Shown here in pieces: positions 1 through 7,388 of a stretch of 64,000 nt of DNA (position 1 is the stretch's first letter; every line of letters begins with the position of its first letter). The notes under the pieces are model-generated. The model did not search any database and was not told the DNA's origin. It saw only the letters and a list, made by a program, of their open reading frames with translations. The position numbers and the translations under genes were made by a program. Source of the stretch: DT-111 sp965263225 (GTDB lineage Bacteria; Bacteroidota; Bacteroidia; Chitinophagales; Saprospiraceae); assembly GCA_965263225.1 (NCBI GenBank), contig CBDHHG010000035.1, forward strand, positions 571,083-635,082, given 5' to 3'.

Positions 1-900
1 ATCGACTGGTTAGATTTCTTCAATGAAAATCCAGTTAATCTAAAGCATTTAGATACGGATGGAGATGGTATTGTTACCGGTGCAGATGCCGATCAAATCT
101 TGAAATTTTATGGCAATACACATTCACTGACTCCGAAAATGACGCCTTTCTACGATTTTGGAATTTATCTGGAAGGAGACGTTTTTGTAAGTCCTGGGGA
201 TTTGATTGAGTTGAAAATCAATCTGGGATCTGAGCAGACCCCTGCTATAGATGTGTACGGCTTTACATTTCCTTTTAAATATAATACCGAGGTCTTTGAC
301 CCGGAATCGGTTGCCATCTCTTTTGCAGAGAATAGCTGGATGTCCTATAATTCACCAATACTCCATCTAACACACAATGATCGTGAGACTGGACTTTTGG
401 AGGCGGGTTATACTCGTACAAGTGGAATCTCTGCTTCAGGATTCGGACAAATCGGTAAGTTTAGCCTGATTGTGGTGGATGATTTGGCGGGATTCCGTAT
501 TGATGAAGATGGAAACGAAGTAATTCCCGTAAAACTAGGCGGTACGATTTCTAAAGGTCTGGCTGGAAATGGGGAAAGCTTCCGAATGAATATTGCCGAA
601 TTTACCTTAAATATTGTTCCGCGCAAGGAGGTAGATAAAGATACCCCGATTGATCCTAGTCAGTTGAAAGTAAATCCAAATCCGACACAAGGACAGTTAT
701 GGGTACACTTAAATGGAGGTGATGAGTTTGAAGAGATTGTGATTCATAACATTATGGGACAAGAAGTCATGCGAAATACCACTGGCTTAACGAATGACAT
801 GAAACTAGATGTGTCCCACCTCAATAATGGCTTATACATCTTGAGTGTATACACTGACCGGGGAGTAGTAAATAAGAAATTTGAAGTGGTGAAATATTAA
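1..900 (+). CDS. Cohesin/dockerin-type secreted protein with T9SS sorting domain (3' part)
   Basis: The reading frame is open from base 1, so the 5' end lies outside the window. The first ~40 codons carry a dockerin-like EF-hand signature (DTDGDGIVTGADAD). About residues 60-170 (from base 1) form a cohesin-like beta domain beginning GDLIELKINLG. A C-terminal type A sorting domain follows, starting near LKVNPNPTQGQLW and ending NKKFEVVKY. Proteins of this kind cross the outer membrane through the type IX system and lose the C-terminal domain on attachment to the cell surface. Having both a dockerin and a cohesin-like module on one chain suggests self-assembly on the surface, which is inference. 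The domain calls are by motif only; the sorting domain is the surest part. Confidence 0.85.
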   Translation: MDWLDFFNENPVNLKHLDTDGDGIVTGADADQILKFYGNTHSLTPKMTPFYDFGIYLEGDVFVSPGDLIELKINLGSEQTPAIDVYGFTFPFKYNTEVFDPESVAISFAENSWMSYNSPILHLTHNDRETGLLEAGYTRTSGISASGFGQIGKFSLIVVDDLAGFRIDEDGNEVIPVKLGGTISKGLAGNGESFRMNIAEFTLNIVPRKEVDKDTPIDPSQLKVNPNPTQGQLWVHLNGGDEFEEIVIHNIMGQEVMRNTTGLTNDMKLDVSHLNNGLYILSVYTDRGVVNKKFEVVKY

Positions 901-1087
901 ACTTAGCTAAGTTTTCAACAAAAAAGCTGGAAATCTGATTTTTTTTCACCAAATTTGAATTATATTTATTAGTAATGTAATAAAACGCTTAGCCTCAGCG
1001 TTATAAGAAGGAAATTTAGATGGTTATGTGAAGAGAGATTCAGTGATTTTAACCATCTTCAATATCAGACATTCATTGCTTTATTTA

Positions 1088-1146
1088 TATTCGTGGAATT
1101 ATAATCATTGCTAGAGTCGCACAAGGGATTGTGCGACTTTTTTTTT
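1088..1146 (+). ncRNA. Candidate short transcript A (motif plus terminator)
   Basis: A diverged motif copy (ATATTCGTGGAATTATAAT, 16 of 19 matching the other copies) is followed by a perfect 9-bp hairpin. The arms are 1116-1124 and 1129-1137 with loop GGGA, followed by nine T. This is a strong intrinsic terminator. An 8-bp hairpin (GATGGTTA/TAACCATC) at 1019-1057 lies upstream. The terminator may simply end the T9SS gene 200 bases upstream. Recurrence of the same layout at 1.6 and 2.0 kb, where no gene precedes, favours independent small RNAs. Confidence 0.4.
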
Positions 1147-1604
1147 GCCCATACGAAAGGGAAGAACACCTATGGAGCAATCGAACCGGCGGCCACAATT
1201 TCTTTAGACTATAGCTAGCACAAGAACCTGGTAATTATTTTTTACAAGCAGGCAACCATAGAATTCACTGCTCTATCCATTCAGAGAGAAAAGAAACCTG
1301 CTAATAGGCAGGAATTCAAACGGTACAGCTCATTTCCTCAAAAATATTAGCTTTTTTTCCGCGAAAAATTTTAGTTTTTTTATTATTTTACTCACAATAA
1401 TAAGGCGGTTCAGGGGTGTAATAATTTGATTTTAAATTAATTACCGTGTATTTTTCTTTTTTTTAAGTTTAAAAAATATTCACAAAAACGCTTTTTTGTC
1501 CTTGTTTGCCCTTAGAAAATGTTGAATATTTGTACTGTGAGAGATAGGAAAGTGTAGAGAGAAAGAAATAAAAGCTGATAAAAAGTATTAGCTACTTTGA
1601 AATA

Positions 1605-1676
1605 GGATATGTTCATGGGATTATAATTTGTTAGTAGTGAGTCGTTCCAGATTGTCTGGACGACTTACTATTTTTT
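1605..1676 (+). ncRNA. Candidate short transcript B (motif plus terminator)
   Basis: The motif ATGTTCATGGGATTATAAT lies at 1609-1627 within 24 bases (1605-1628) identical to the copy at 2027-2050. Four bases later a long hairpin with small bulges begins (1632-1670, outer arms TAGTA/TACTA, inner stem CCAGA/TCTGG), ending in six T. Just upstream is TACTTTG (1594-1600), one base short of the TAnnTTTG promoter box. If that box acts, the RNA would be about 70 nt. A possible 5-codon ORF (MFMGL) starts at 1609. Confidence 0.45.
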
Positions 1677-1768
1677 CAAATACTTTTCCCAGTTCACATA
1701 AAAGAAAAGATTCATGACTTGTTTCTATTATGAAGAACAGTTATGAATAAAAAAGCTTGATTCGCGGC

Positions 1769-1798
1769 AAAAAAAAATCCCGACATAAAATGCCGGGA
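1769..1798 (-). terminator. Minus-strand terminator beside motif copy C
   Basis: Read on the minus strand, an 8-bp stem (TCCCGGCA/TGTCGGGA, loop TTTTA) is followed by nine T. One base pair is a G-U wobble only on the minus strand and would be an A-C mismatch on the plus strand, so the functional orientation is minus. No minus-strand gene lies just upstream, which suggests another short transcript. Confidence 0.55.
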
Positions 1799-1802
1799 CA
1801 AA

Positions 1803-1820
1803 TAATGTTCATGGGATTAT
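1803..1820. repeat. Motif copy C, facing a minus-strand terminator
   Basis: The core TTCATGGGATTAT recurs here. The flanks AATAAT and ATTATT make this copy an imperfect palindrome. On the plus strand the frame reads MFMGLLKH then stop, and a weak hairpin plus seven T follows near 1850. On the minus strand the motif complement directly precedes the strong terminator at 1769-1798. Confidence 0.45.
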
Positions 1821-1934
1821 TAAAGCACTAAATCATGTCGCGAATATAGCTTTTTTTAAATTGGCAACTGTTAAGAGATTAAGTTTAATCAAATATTTAA
1901 CTATCGTTAAATCCACTAATAGTTGTAACCCTTC

Positions 1935-2083
1935 GAAAACTTCGGTTTTCAAAGTGCCTAGTCTGATTGTATTTGAGGTTTAATTGGAGAAAGACTAGCC
2001 ATTGATTGATTAAAGATTTTTATTTTGGATATGTTCATGGGATTATAATTATTCTGAAGTCGCACTGAGTGCGACTTTTTTTT
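1935..2083 (+). ncRNA. Candidate short structured transcript D
   Basis: The motif at 2031-2049 is identical to copy B and is followed after seven bases by a near-perfect palindromic hairpin (2057-2077, stem AAGTCGCAC/GTGCGACTT, loop TGA) and a run of T to 2083. Upstream are a GAAAAC-TTCG-GTTTTC hairpin (1935-1950) and a CTAGTCT/AGACTAG stem (1958-1964 with 1992-1998), so a longer structured RNA is also possible. TTATTTTGG around 2020-2028 is a poor match to a TAnnTTTG box. The 5' end is therefore uncertain. Confidence 0.45.
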
Positions 2084-2314
2084 GCCTCGTCCTCAACTGC
2101 CTCAAGTGTTAAAGTCAGTGAGCTTCTCACCTCTCGAACAACGTTTTGCAATTTGAAATCGTTTATTATTGTACTTCTATAGGATTTAGGAGTCAATGCA
2201 CTAGCCGATACCTTGACAAATAGATGACAAATTTTGGGTGTTAAATTTTCCTAAAGATCGAACTACATGAGGTTCCCAGGCGTTATAGTGTAAGAATTTG
2301 AAAAATAACTATAT

Positions 2315-2411
2315 AAAGAGGATTCAAAATTCCTCTTTTCAAAGATATACTTGGTTTTTAGTTGGTTTTGTTTGTTAGTAGGAGGGTATAGCCTAGCTAT
2401 ACCCTTTTTTT
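2315..2411 (+). terminator. Two hairpins, the second a plus-strand terminator
   Basis: Stem AAAGAGGA/TCCTCTTT (2315-2338) is followed 45 bases later by GGGTATAGC-CTA-GCTATACCC (2384-2404) with seven T to 2411. The T-run makes the second a plus-strand terminator, although the nearest gene (ending at 2418) is on the minus strand. It therefore ends an unassigned plus-strand transcript, perhaps another small RNA. Confidence 0.5.
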
Positions 2412-2417
2412 GTTCGT

Positions 2418-3284
2418 CTATTGGTAAGCTTTTATCACCCGCTCCACAGCGCCCAGGTAGCTGCTGCCAAATAGAAGTAGGTGTACCAGTAAGGGATATA
2501 ACTGACAGAGAAGAATTCTGTCTTCCCAAGCTGGATCTAAAGGGAAAACTTCCTGATAAGCTTGATAGAAGTTATCATGAAAACCTCCAAAAAGACGTGT
2601 CATAGCCAGATCCATTTCACGATGACCGTAGTATACCGCAGGATCAATCAGTCCTGCCTGTCCGCTTGGTGCCACCATAAAGTTGCCATTCCACAAATCT
2701 CCATGTAGCAGTGCCGGTGTCGCTTCAGAAAAGATTTTTGATAAACGACTGCCAAGTTGTTCCAGAGAGGCTAAGAGCCGGTCGTCAATCAGCCGTTGAT
2801 CAAAACTGAGTTTGGCCAAAGGGCTAATGCGTTCTTCCGAATAGAAATCAGGCCAAGAACGATGAGAGACATTGGATTGAGAAAGTTTTGCAATGAAGTT
2901 ATTTTCAAGCTCACCAAAGGCCGTGGCGGTATGTTGATGAAGATGGGCTAAGGATCGCCCAAAGCCTTCCCAGAATTGATCTCCGGCCCTACCTCCACTC
3001 CAATCCTCAAGGAGCAGATAATGGTATTGATCTGCCGTACCCTGTGCCAAAGATCTAGGGATAGCAATGGCATCGGTAGCAGCTAAGTGTTGCAGCCCAT
3101 TTCTTTCGGTTCGGAGCATCTCAGCTCCATCAGTGTACACATTGTATTTAAGAAAAAAGGACTGCTGGGCAGTTTCCAAGCGAACGGCTTGATTTATATC
3201 TCCGCCACTGATCGCTTGGAAACGAGTAATGGGATGGGCTATTTCTTTCCGCAGAGCATCGTGCAATGCTCTTGGTATCTGCAT
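2418..3284 (-). CDS. Fructosamine kinase family protein
   Basis: 288 residues, the usual length for the fructosamine-3-kinase/ketosamine-kinase family, which phosphorylates sugar adducts on lysine so that the glycation comes off. Visible features are an ATP-contacting Lys in FFLKYN (residue 46), the catalytic loop HGDLWNGNF (194-202) and the metal-binding DPAVYYGHREMDLA segment (214-227). These are hallmarks of this branch of the protein-kinase-like fold. It starts 13 bases before the stop-side of the LytTR gene in the same direction and could be co-transcribed with the two-component pair. The exact substrate cannot be read from sequence. Confidence 0.9.
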   Translation of the reverse strand: MQIPRALHDALRKEIAHPITRFQAISGGDINQAVRLETAQQSFFLKYNVYTDGAEMLRTERNGLQHLAATDAIAIPRSLAQGTADQYHYLLLEDWSGGRAGDQFWEGFGRSLAHLHQHTATAFGELENNFIAKLSQSNVSHRSWPDFYSEERISPLAKLSFDQRLIDDRLLASLEQLGSRLSKIFSEATPALLHGDLWNGNFMVAPSGQAGLIDPAVYYGHREMDLAMTRLFGGFHDNFYQAYQEVFPLDPAWEDRILLCQLYPLLVHLLLFGSSYLGAVERVIKAYQ

Positions 3285-3297
3285 GCTATTTTATCTA

Positions 3298-4038
3298 TTA
3301 GAGTCTGTTCTGGTTGATCATGCTCAGCAACTCTTCACGGTAATTTTTGCCAATTGGGAGATGCTTAGCTTGATTTTTTTCCATTACTTCTACCATGTTC
3401 CCAATAATAGCATTGATCTTTTCAATATTAACGATATAAGATCGGTGGATGCGCATAAAATGATTAGCGGGGAGCTTCTGCTCTAAACTCTTCATGGTCT
3501 GAAGCGTAATCACGCGATTGGTATCCATTCGGATGATTACATAGTCCTTCAGCCCTTCTATATAGATGATTTCCTTGAAGTTTACTTTGACCAACTTCTT
3601 ATCAGCTTTCACAAAGAAGTACTCTTGCTGAGTAGCTCCATCACCACCGCCTGCGGCCGCTGCGCTTCCATCTTTTTGTTGCAGCCCTACTTGCTCAATA
3701 GCTTTATTAGCCGCTTTCATGAAACGATCTACTGAAATCGGCTTAAGCAAGTAATCTAAGGCATCTAATTCAAATCCCTCAATGGCATAGTTGGGATAAG
3801 CTGTAGTAAAGATGACCAGAGGTGGCTTACTGAGTGTTTTCAAGAAATCGATACCTGTTAACTGAGGCATTTGAATGTCCAGAAACATCAAGTCAATATC
3901 GTTGTTCTTTAAAGCATCATTGGCTTCAAAGGCATTACTACATTTTTTTACTAGATTTAGTTCGGGGATCTTCTCTATGTAGGTTTCTAGGACATCTTGT
4001 GCCAAAGGCTCGTCATCGACGATAATAACATTTATCAT
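3298..4038 (-). CDS. LytTR-family response regulator
   Basis: 246 residues. The N-terminal receiver domain shows the acidic pair DD (8-9), phosphoacceptor D54 in LDIQMP, TT (78-79) and K99. An Ala/Gly-rich linker (about 123-137) leads to a C-terminal LytTR DNA-binding domain (about 140-246) with the RIHRSYIVNIEKI signature. It lies 14 bases downstream of a LytS-type histidine kinase, its likely phosphodonor. Such pairs in Bacteroidota often control envelope or surface genes; the target here is unknown. Confidence 0.93.
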   Translation of the reverse strand: MINVIIVDDEPLAQDVLETYIEKIPELNLVKKCSNAFEANDALKNNDIDLMFLDIQMPQLTGIDFLKTLSKPPLVIFTTAYPNYAIEGFELDALDYLLKPISVDRFMKAANKAIEQVGLQQKDGSAAAAGGGDGATQQEYFFVKADKKLVKVNFKEIIYIEGLKDYVIIRMDTNRVITLQTMKSLEQKLPANHFMRIHRSYIVNIEKINAIIGNMVEVMEKNQAKHLPIGKNYREELLSMINQNRL

Positions 4039-4052
4039 AATCTAAGGTTGTG

Positions 4053-5117
4053 TTAATCCAATTCGATATAAAGGTTGACCGCGTAGGTTGTGGGGGTGTC
4101 ATCAATGTTTAATTCGTACTTATCCGGATAGAGCAAATTCAATCGTCTATGTACGTTAACCAAACCAATTCCTCCACTAGGGCGATTCTTGTCTTTTAGG
4201 GGTAGCTTTTCTGCTTTACTGTTTTCAATGAAGAAATATACTTTCTTCTGTTCCACACTTAGCCTGATATTAACAAATCCTTGTGAGATTTGGTTGCTTA
4301 AGCCATGCTTAAAGCTATTTTCTAGAAAGGGAATGAACATCAGTGGGGCAATGGTCTGTTCACTAATTTCTCCGTCCGTCTCAAAAGTGATGGCTACATT
4401 TTTTCCTTGCCGCAGTTTTTCCAGGTCGAGGTAATTGTAAATGTAATTGACTTCTTTACTTAACAGCACCCGTTTTTCATTGCATTCATACAACATATAC
4501 CGCATCATCTCCGAAAGCTTAATTACAATCTCAGGCGCTTTATCAGACTTCTTCAGCGTCAATGCGTAAAGGTTGTTTAATGTATTGAACAGGAAATGCG
4601 GATTGATCTGTGACTTTAGGAAACGCAATTCAGATTGCATCGTCTGAGTTTGCAATTGTTGCTTTTCTGTGACCTGCTGTACCCAGTCTTTTACAATACT
4701 GACGAGGGTGGAGGCGGAGACGATTACAAAGGTGAAAATAAAATACCAGTTTAGGTTTTCAATCAAGCCATTCTGAGCATCTGGATTATTTACATATTTA
4801 AAATAAAACACAATCACCTTCAAAGGCGTAATCACCACGGCTGATAAAATCAAAAGACCACCATAGGTCAGAAACTTATTCTTGGTAAGGTAATTGGGTA
4901 TAAGGTACTTTAGGTTAAAGTAAACCACGATGGCATAGAAGAAAACATTGATCAACTCATTGCTGAGCGCATAGAGGAAGGTATGTTTCTGATTATAAGT
5001 TTCTACGAGTGTCAACAATAAAAGGAAGAACAGCCAAAAAATCAAGTGATAAAACCACCTATGGCCGAACCAATCATAAAGCTTGAATCTATTGTTGCCC
5101 CGCACTATGGTATCCAT
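4053..5117 (-). CDS. LytS/YpdA-type sensor histidine kinase
   Basis: 354 residues. Four hydrophobic segments occupy roughly residues 20-145. A coiled linker (about 150-165) leads to the His_kinase signature LRFLKSQINPHFLFNTL with phosphoacceptor H174, then a HATPase domain (FIPFLENSFKHG box and a GGIGLVNV G-box). No separate sensor domain is present, so the signal is probably perceived through the membrane part. First gene of a minus-strand unit with the response regulator. Clear family, unknown stimulus. Confidence 0.93.
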   Translation of the reverse strand: MDTIVRGNNRFKLYDWFGHRWFYHLIFWLFFLLLLTLVETYNQKHTFLYALSNELINVFFYAIVVYFNLKYLIPNYLTKNKFLTYGGLLILSAVVITPLKVIVFYFKYVNNPDAQNGLIENLNWYFIFTFVIVSASTLVSIVKDWVQQVTEKQQLQTQTMQSELRFLKSQINPHFLFNTLNNLYALTLKKSDKAPEIVIKLSEMMRYMLYECNEKRVLLSKEVNYIYNYLDLEKLRQGKNVAITFETDGEISEQTIAPLMFIPFLENSFKHGLSNQISQGFVNIRLSVEQKKVYFFIENSKAEKLPLKDKNRPSGGIGLVNVHRRLNLLYPDKYELNIDDTPTTYAVNLYIELD

Positions 5118-5324
5118 AAAGTAATCATGAAACTATAATATAACACTCTACCGCTGTTAAAATAGTAATTAATTAGATAAAAGTCGGTTTCACTTAGAAA
5201 TATGCCATTCTAGTAAGGACGCAGCAAGAAAAATGATCGCTTTGTGGCTAGATGACTTCTGCCTATTTAGAGGCGAACGCATGGAAAGCAAGCCTGATAA
5301 TCAGGAATTTTGCCCTGAAAAGTA

Positions 5325-5332
5325 TACATTTG
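5325..5332 (+). promoter_or_regulatory. Promoter -7 box of the pterin operon
   Basis: TACATTTG matches the Bacteroidota -7 consensus TAnnTTTG exactly. The predicted start of transcription would be near 5338. I see no well-spaced -33 TTTG, so this rests on one box. It supports the ATG at 5394 and argues against the upstream TTG in the same frame. Confidence 0.5.
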
Positions 5333-5393
5333 CGCTGGTTTGAAACCTACGCCAAGATTTCAAGGTTATAATAACCGAAAAAGGTTAATATGC

Positions 5394-5804
5394 ATGATAT
5401 ACTTAACGCGGAGAGAAAGATTTAATGCCGCTCATAAATTGTGGGTAGAGGCTTGGAGCGACGAAGAAAATCTAGCGACTTTTGGTAAATGCGCCAACAA
5501 AAACTGGCATGGCCACAATTACTGGCTGTACGTTACAGTGAAAGGGAAACCAGATCCCGTTACCGGCTTCATCATCGATGTCAAGAAACTGAGTAAGATC
5601 ATTAAGGCGGTGATAACAGACAAGGTTGATCACAGCAATCTCAATCTGGATGTAGATTTTATCCCAAAGGGAATGCAGCCTACTACGGAAAATTTGGTCT
5701 ACCTCTTCTGGCAGCAGTTGGAGCCGCATATCCAAGGCGCTCAGCTTCATTGTATTAAGTTGTACGAGACAGAAAATATTTACGCCGAATATTATGGCGA
5801 ATAA
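5394..5804 (+). CDS. 6-pyruvoyl-tetrahydropterin synthase family protein
   Basis: 136 residues from the ATG at 5394. This start is chosen because the upstream extension from a TTG at 5340 is family-atypical and lies at the predicted transcription start. Zinc ligands H14, H39 and H41 and Cys33 are visible in KCANKNWHGHNY, and the catalytic Asp-His pair appears as VDHSNLN (D79-H80). The spacing C-x5-HGHNY is that of biopterin-type PTPS; QueD typically has C-x3-HGH. The enzyme therefore more likely converts dihydroneopterin triphosphate to 6-pyruvoyl-tetrahydropterin than makes carboxytetrahydropterin for queuosine. folE follows after 12 bases, giving the preceding pathway step. Confidence 0.88.
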   Translation: MIYLTRRERFNAAHKLWVEAWSDEENLATFGKCANKNWHGHNYWLYVTVKGKPDPVTGFIIDVKKLSKIIKAVITDKVDHSNLNLDVDFIPKGMQPTTENLVYLFWQQLEPHIQGAQLHCIKLYETENIYAEYYGE

Positions 5805-5816
5805 AGTGTCCTACCT

Positions 5817-6413
5817 ATGAGTTATCAAAAGTCGGAGGAGTATAGTCCGGAAGTGACGGATAATTTGATGGCTAGTTTTAATGTCCTTTTGCGCGAAGTA
5901 GGGGAGAACCCAGAAAGAGAAGGGCTTGTTAAAACACCAGAGCGGGCTGCCAAGGCTATGCAATTCCTGACCCAGGGCTATGCGCAAGATGCAGAGCAGA
6001 TTCTACGCTCAGCGATGTTTCAAGAAGACTATAGTGAAATGGTTATTGTAAAAGACATTGAGCTGTATTCACTCTGCGAGCATCATATGCTTCCTTTCTT
6101 TGGGAAAGCCCACGTTGCTTATATACCTAACGGTCATATAGTTGGCTTAAGTAAGATCCCCCGAGTGATCGACGTTTTTGCTAGACGATTACAGGTACAA
6201 GAAAGATTGACGGATCAAATCCTGCACAGTATTCAGAATACCCTCAAACCTTTGGGAGTCGCAGTGGTTATCGAAGCCAGACATATGTGTATGATGATGA
6301 GAGGCGTTCAAAAGCAAAATTCCGTTACCACAACTTCCGCTTTTACGGGAGAGTTTCAACGGGTAGAAACAAGAAATGAATTTTTAAATCTGATTAGTGC
6401 TAGCCTGCATTAA
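5817..6413 (+). CDS. folE: GTP cyclohydrolase I
   Basis: 198 residues, typical length. It makes 7,8-dihydroneopterin triphosphate from GTP. Zinc and catalytic residues are visible: C87 with H89/H90 in SLCEHHMLPFFGKAHV, and C158 in ARHMCMMMRGVQ. The conserved tail SVTTTSAFTGEF is intact. Lies in an operon between the PTPS gene and fabD with 12- and 20-base gaps. The product feeds folate synthesis and, given the neighbour, a biopterin-like cofactor. Confidence 0.97.
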   Translation: MSYQKSEEYSPEVTDNLMASFNVLLREVGENPEREGLVKTPERAAKAMQFLTQGYAQDAEQILRSAMFQEDYSEMVIVKDIELYSLCEHHMLPFFGKAHVAYIPNGHIVGLSKIPRVIDVFARRLQVQERLTDQILHSIQNTLKPLGVAVVIEARHMCMMMRGVQKQNSVTTTSAFTGEFQRVETRNEFLNLISASLH

Positions 6414-6433
6414 TTATTGAAGAATAGGCACTC

Positions 6434-7318
6434 ATGAAAGCATTTGTTTTTCCTGGACAAGGTTCCCAATTCGAAGGAATGGGCAAGGAGATGTACGAAA
6501 ATAATGACTTGGCGAAGTCGCTCTTCGACCTTGCTAATGATACATTAGGCTTTGCGATTACAGACGTTATGTTTTCCGGATCTAGTGAAGATTTGAAACA
6601 AACCAAAGTAACACAACCAGCCGTTTTCCTACACTCTGTCATTACGGCAAAAATAGCTGGAGATGCATTCCAACCAGATATGGTGGCAGGGCACTCCCTG
6701 GGCGAACTATCCGCCTTGGTAGCTGCTGGGGCCATGGCTTTTGAGGATGGATTGAAGTTAGTTTACCAAAGGGCTTTGGCGATGCAGAAGGCTTGCGAAG
6801 CACAGCCCGGTACGATGGCTGCCGTCTTGGGGTTGGAGGATGAAGTGGTCGAAAAGGCATGCGCTGAAATTGGGGAAGTGGTTGTACCGGCTAACTATAA
6901 CTGTCCAGGGCAGCTGGTTATTTCCGGGTCTTTAGCTGGGGTAGAAAAAGCAGTTGCTAAGGTGACAGAGCTGGGCGCCAGGCGTGCCTTAGTGCTACCA
7001 GTTGGAGGAGCCTTTCATTCTCCCCTGATGGAACCTGCTCGGGCAGAGCTGATGGCAGCAATCGAACAGACCACTTTTACCCAACCCGTTTGTCCCGTAT
7101 ATCAAAATGTTGATGCACAGCCGCAGACGGATTCGGAACAGATTAAAGCCAATCTGATCGCGCAGTTGACTGCTCCGGTTCGGTGGACACAGACGATGCT
7201 AAACATGCAGTCCAATGGCATGACCGAATACATCGAAGTGGGGGGAACGGGCAAGGTGTTGCAAGGCTTCATTAAGCGTGTAGATCGCAGATTTCCTTCC
7301 TCTACCTTAGCTGTGTAG
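6434..7318 (+). CDS. fabD: Malonyl-CoA:ACP transacylase
   Basis: 294 residues. It transfers malonyl groups from CoA to acyl carrier protein for fatty acid synthesis. The opening FPGQGSQ (6-12), the nucleophile elbow GHSLGE with S88, and the catalytic His in GGAFHSPLM (H195) are all present. It is the third gene of the operon after folE; the pairing with pterin genes has no obvious metabolic reason. Confidence 0.96.
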   Translation: MKAFVFPGQGSQFEGMGKEMYENNDLAKSLFDLANDTLGFAITDVMFSGSSEDLKQTKVTQPAVFLHSVITAKIAGDAFQPDMVAGHSLGELSALVAAGAMAFEDGLKLVYQRALAMQKACEAQPGTMAAVLGLEDEVVEKACAEIGEVVVPANYNCPGQLVISGSLAGVEKAVAKVTELGARRALVLPVGGAFHSPLMEPARAELMAAIEQTTFTQPVCPVYQNVDAQPQTDSEQIKANLIAQLTAPVRWTQTMLNMQSNGMTEYIEVGGTGKVLQGFIKRVDRRFPSSTLAV

Positions 7319-7388
7319 GTATTTCAGAGCCAACATTTGATTTCTTTCAAACGTTTTTGTAAAATAGGGGTGAATATAGTTTAACCGC

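Larger units (their letters stand above)
901..2417. other. 1.5 kb gene-free, AT-rich stretch with repeated short-transcript cassettes
   Basis: I see no convincing protein-coding gene here; the two open frames near 2263-2605 lie antisense to the fructosamine kinase end or in low-complexity DNA. The stretch holds four copies of a motif close to ATGTTCATGGGATTATAAT (near 1088, 1610, 1805 and 2032). Each copy sits next to a hairpin, and in three of them the hairpin is followed by a T-run on the same strand. Two further hairpins lie at 2315-2338 and 2384-2411. Around 1340-1500 the DNA is extremely AT-rich without clear structure. Confidence 0.6.

Noticed and set aside
1618..1627. TATAAT within the repeated motif as a sigma70-type -10 box
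   Set aside because: No consistently spaced -35 box exists across copies, the terminator follows within 4-12 bases, and other promoters in the window use TAnnTTTG.
2263..2605. Open frames of 84-88 codons on both strands near 2263-2605
   Set aside because: They overlap the fructosamine kinase gene antisense or cross the hairpins, and have no plausible protein features.
5340..5393. Upstream TTG start for the PTPS gene
   Set aside because: It lies at the predicted transcription start and adds 18 residues foreign to the family.
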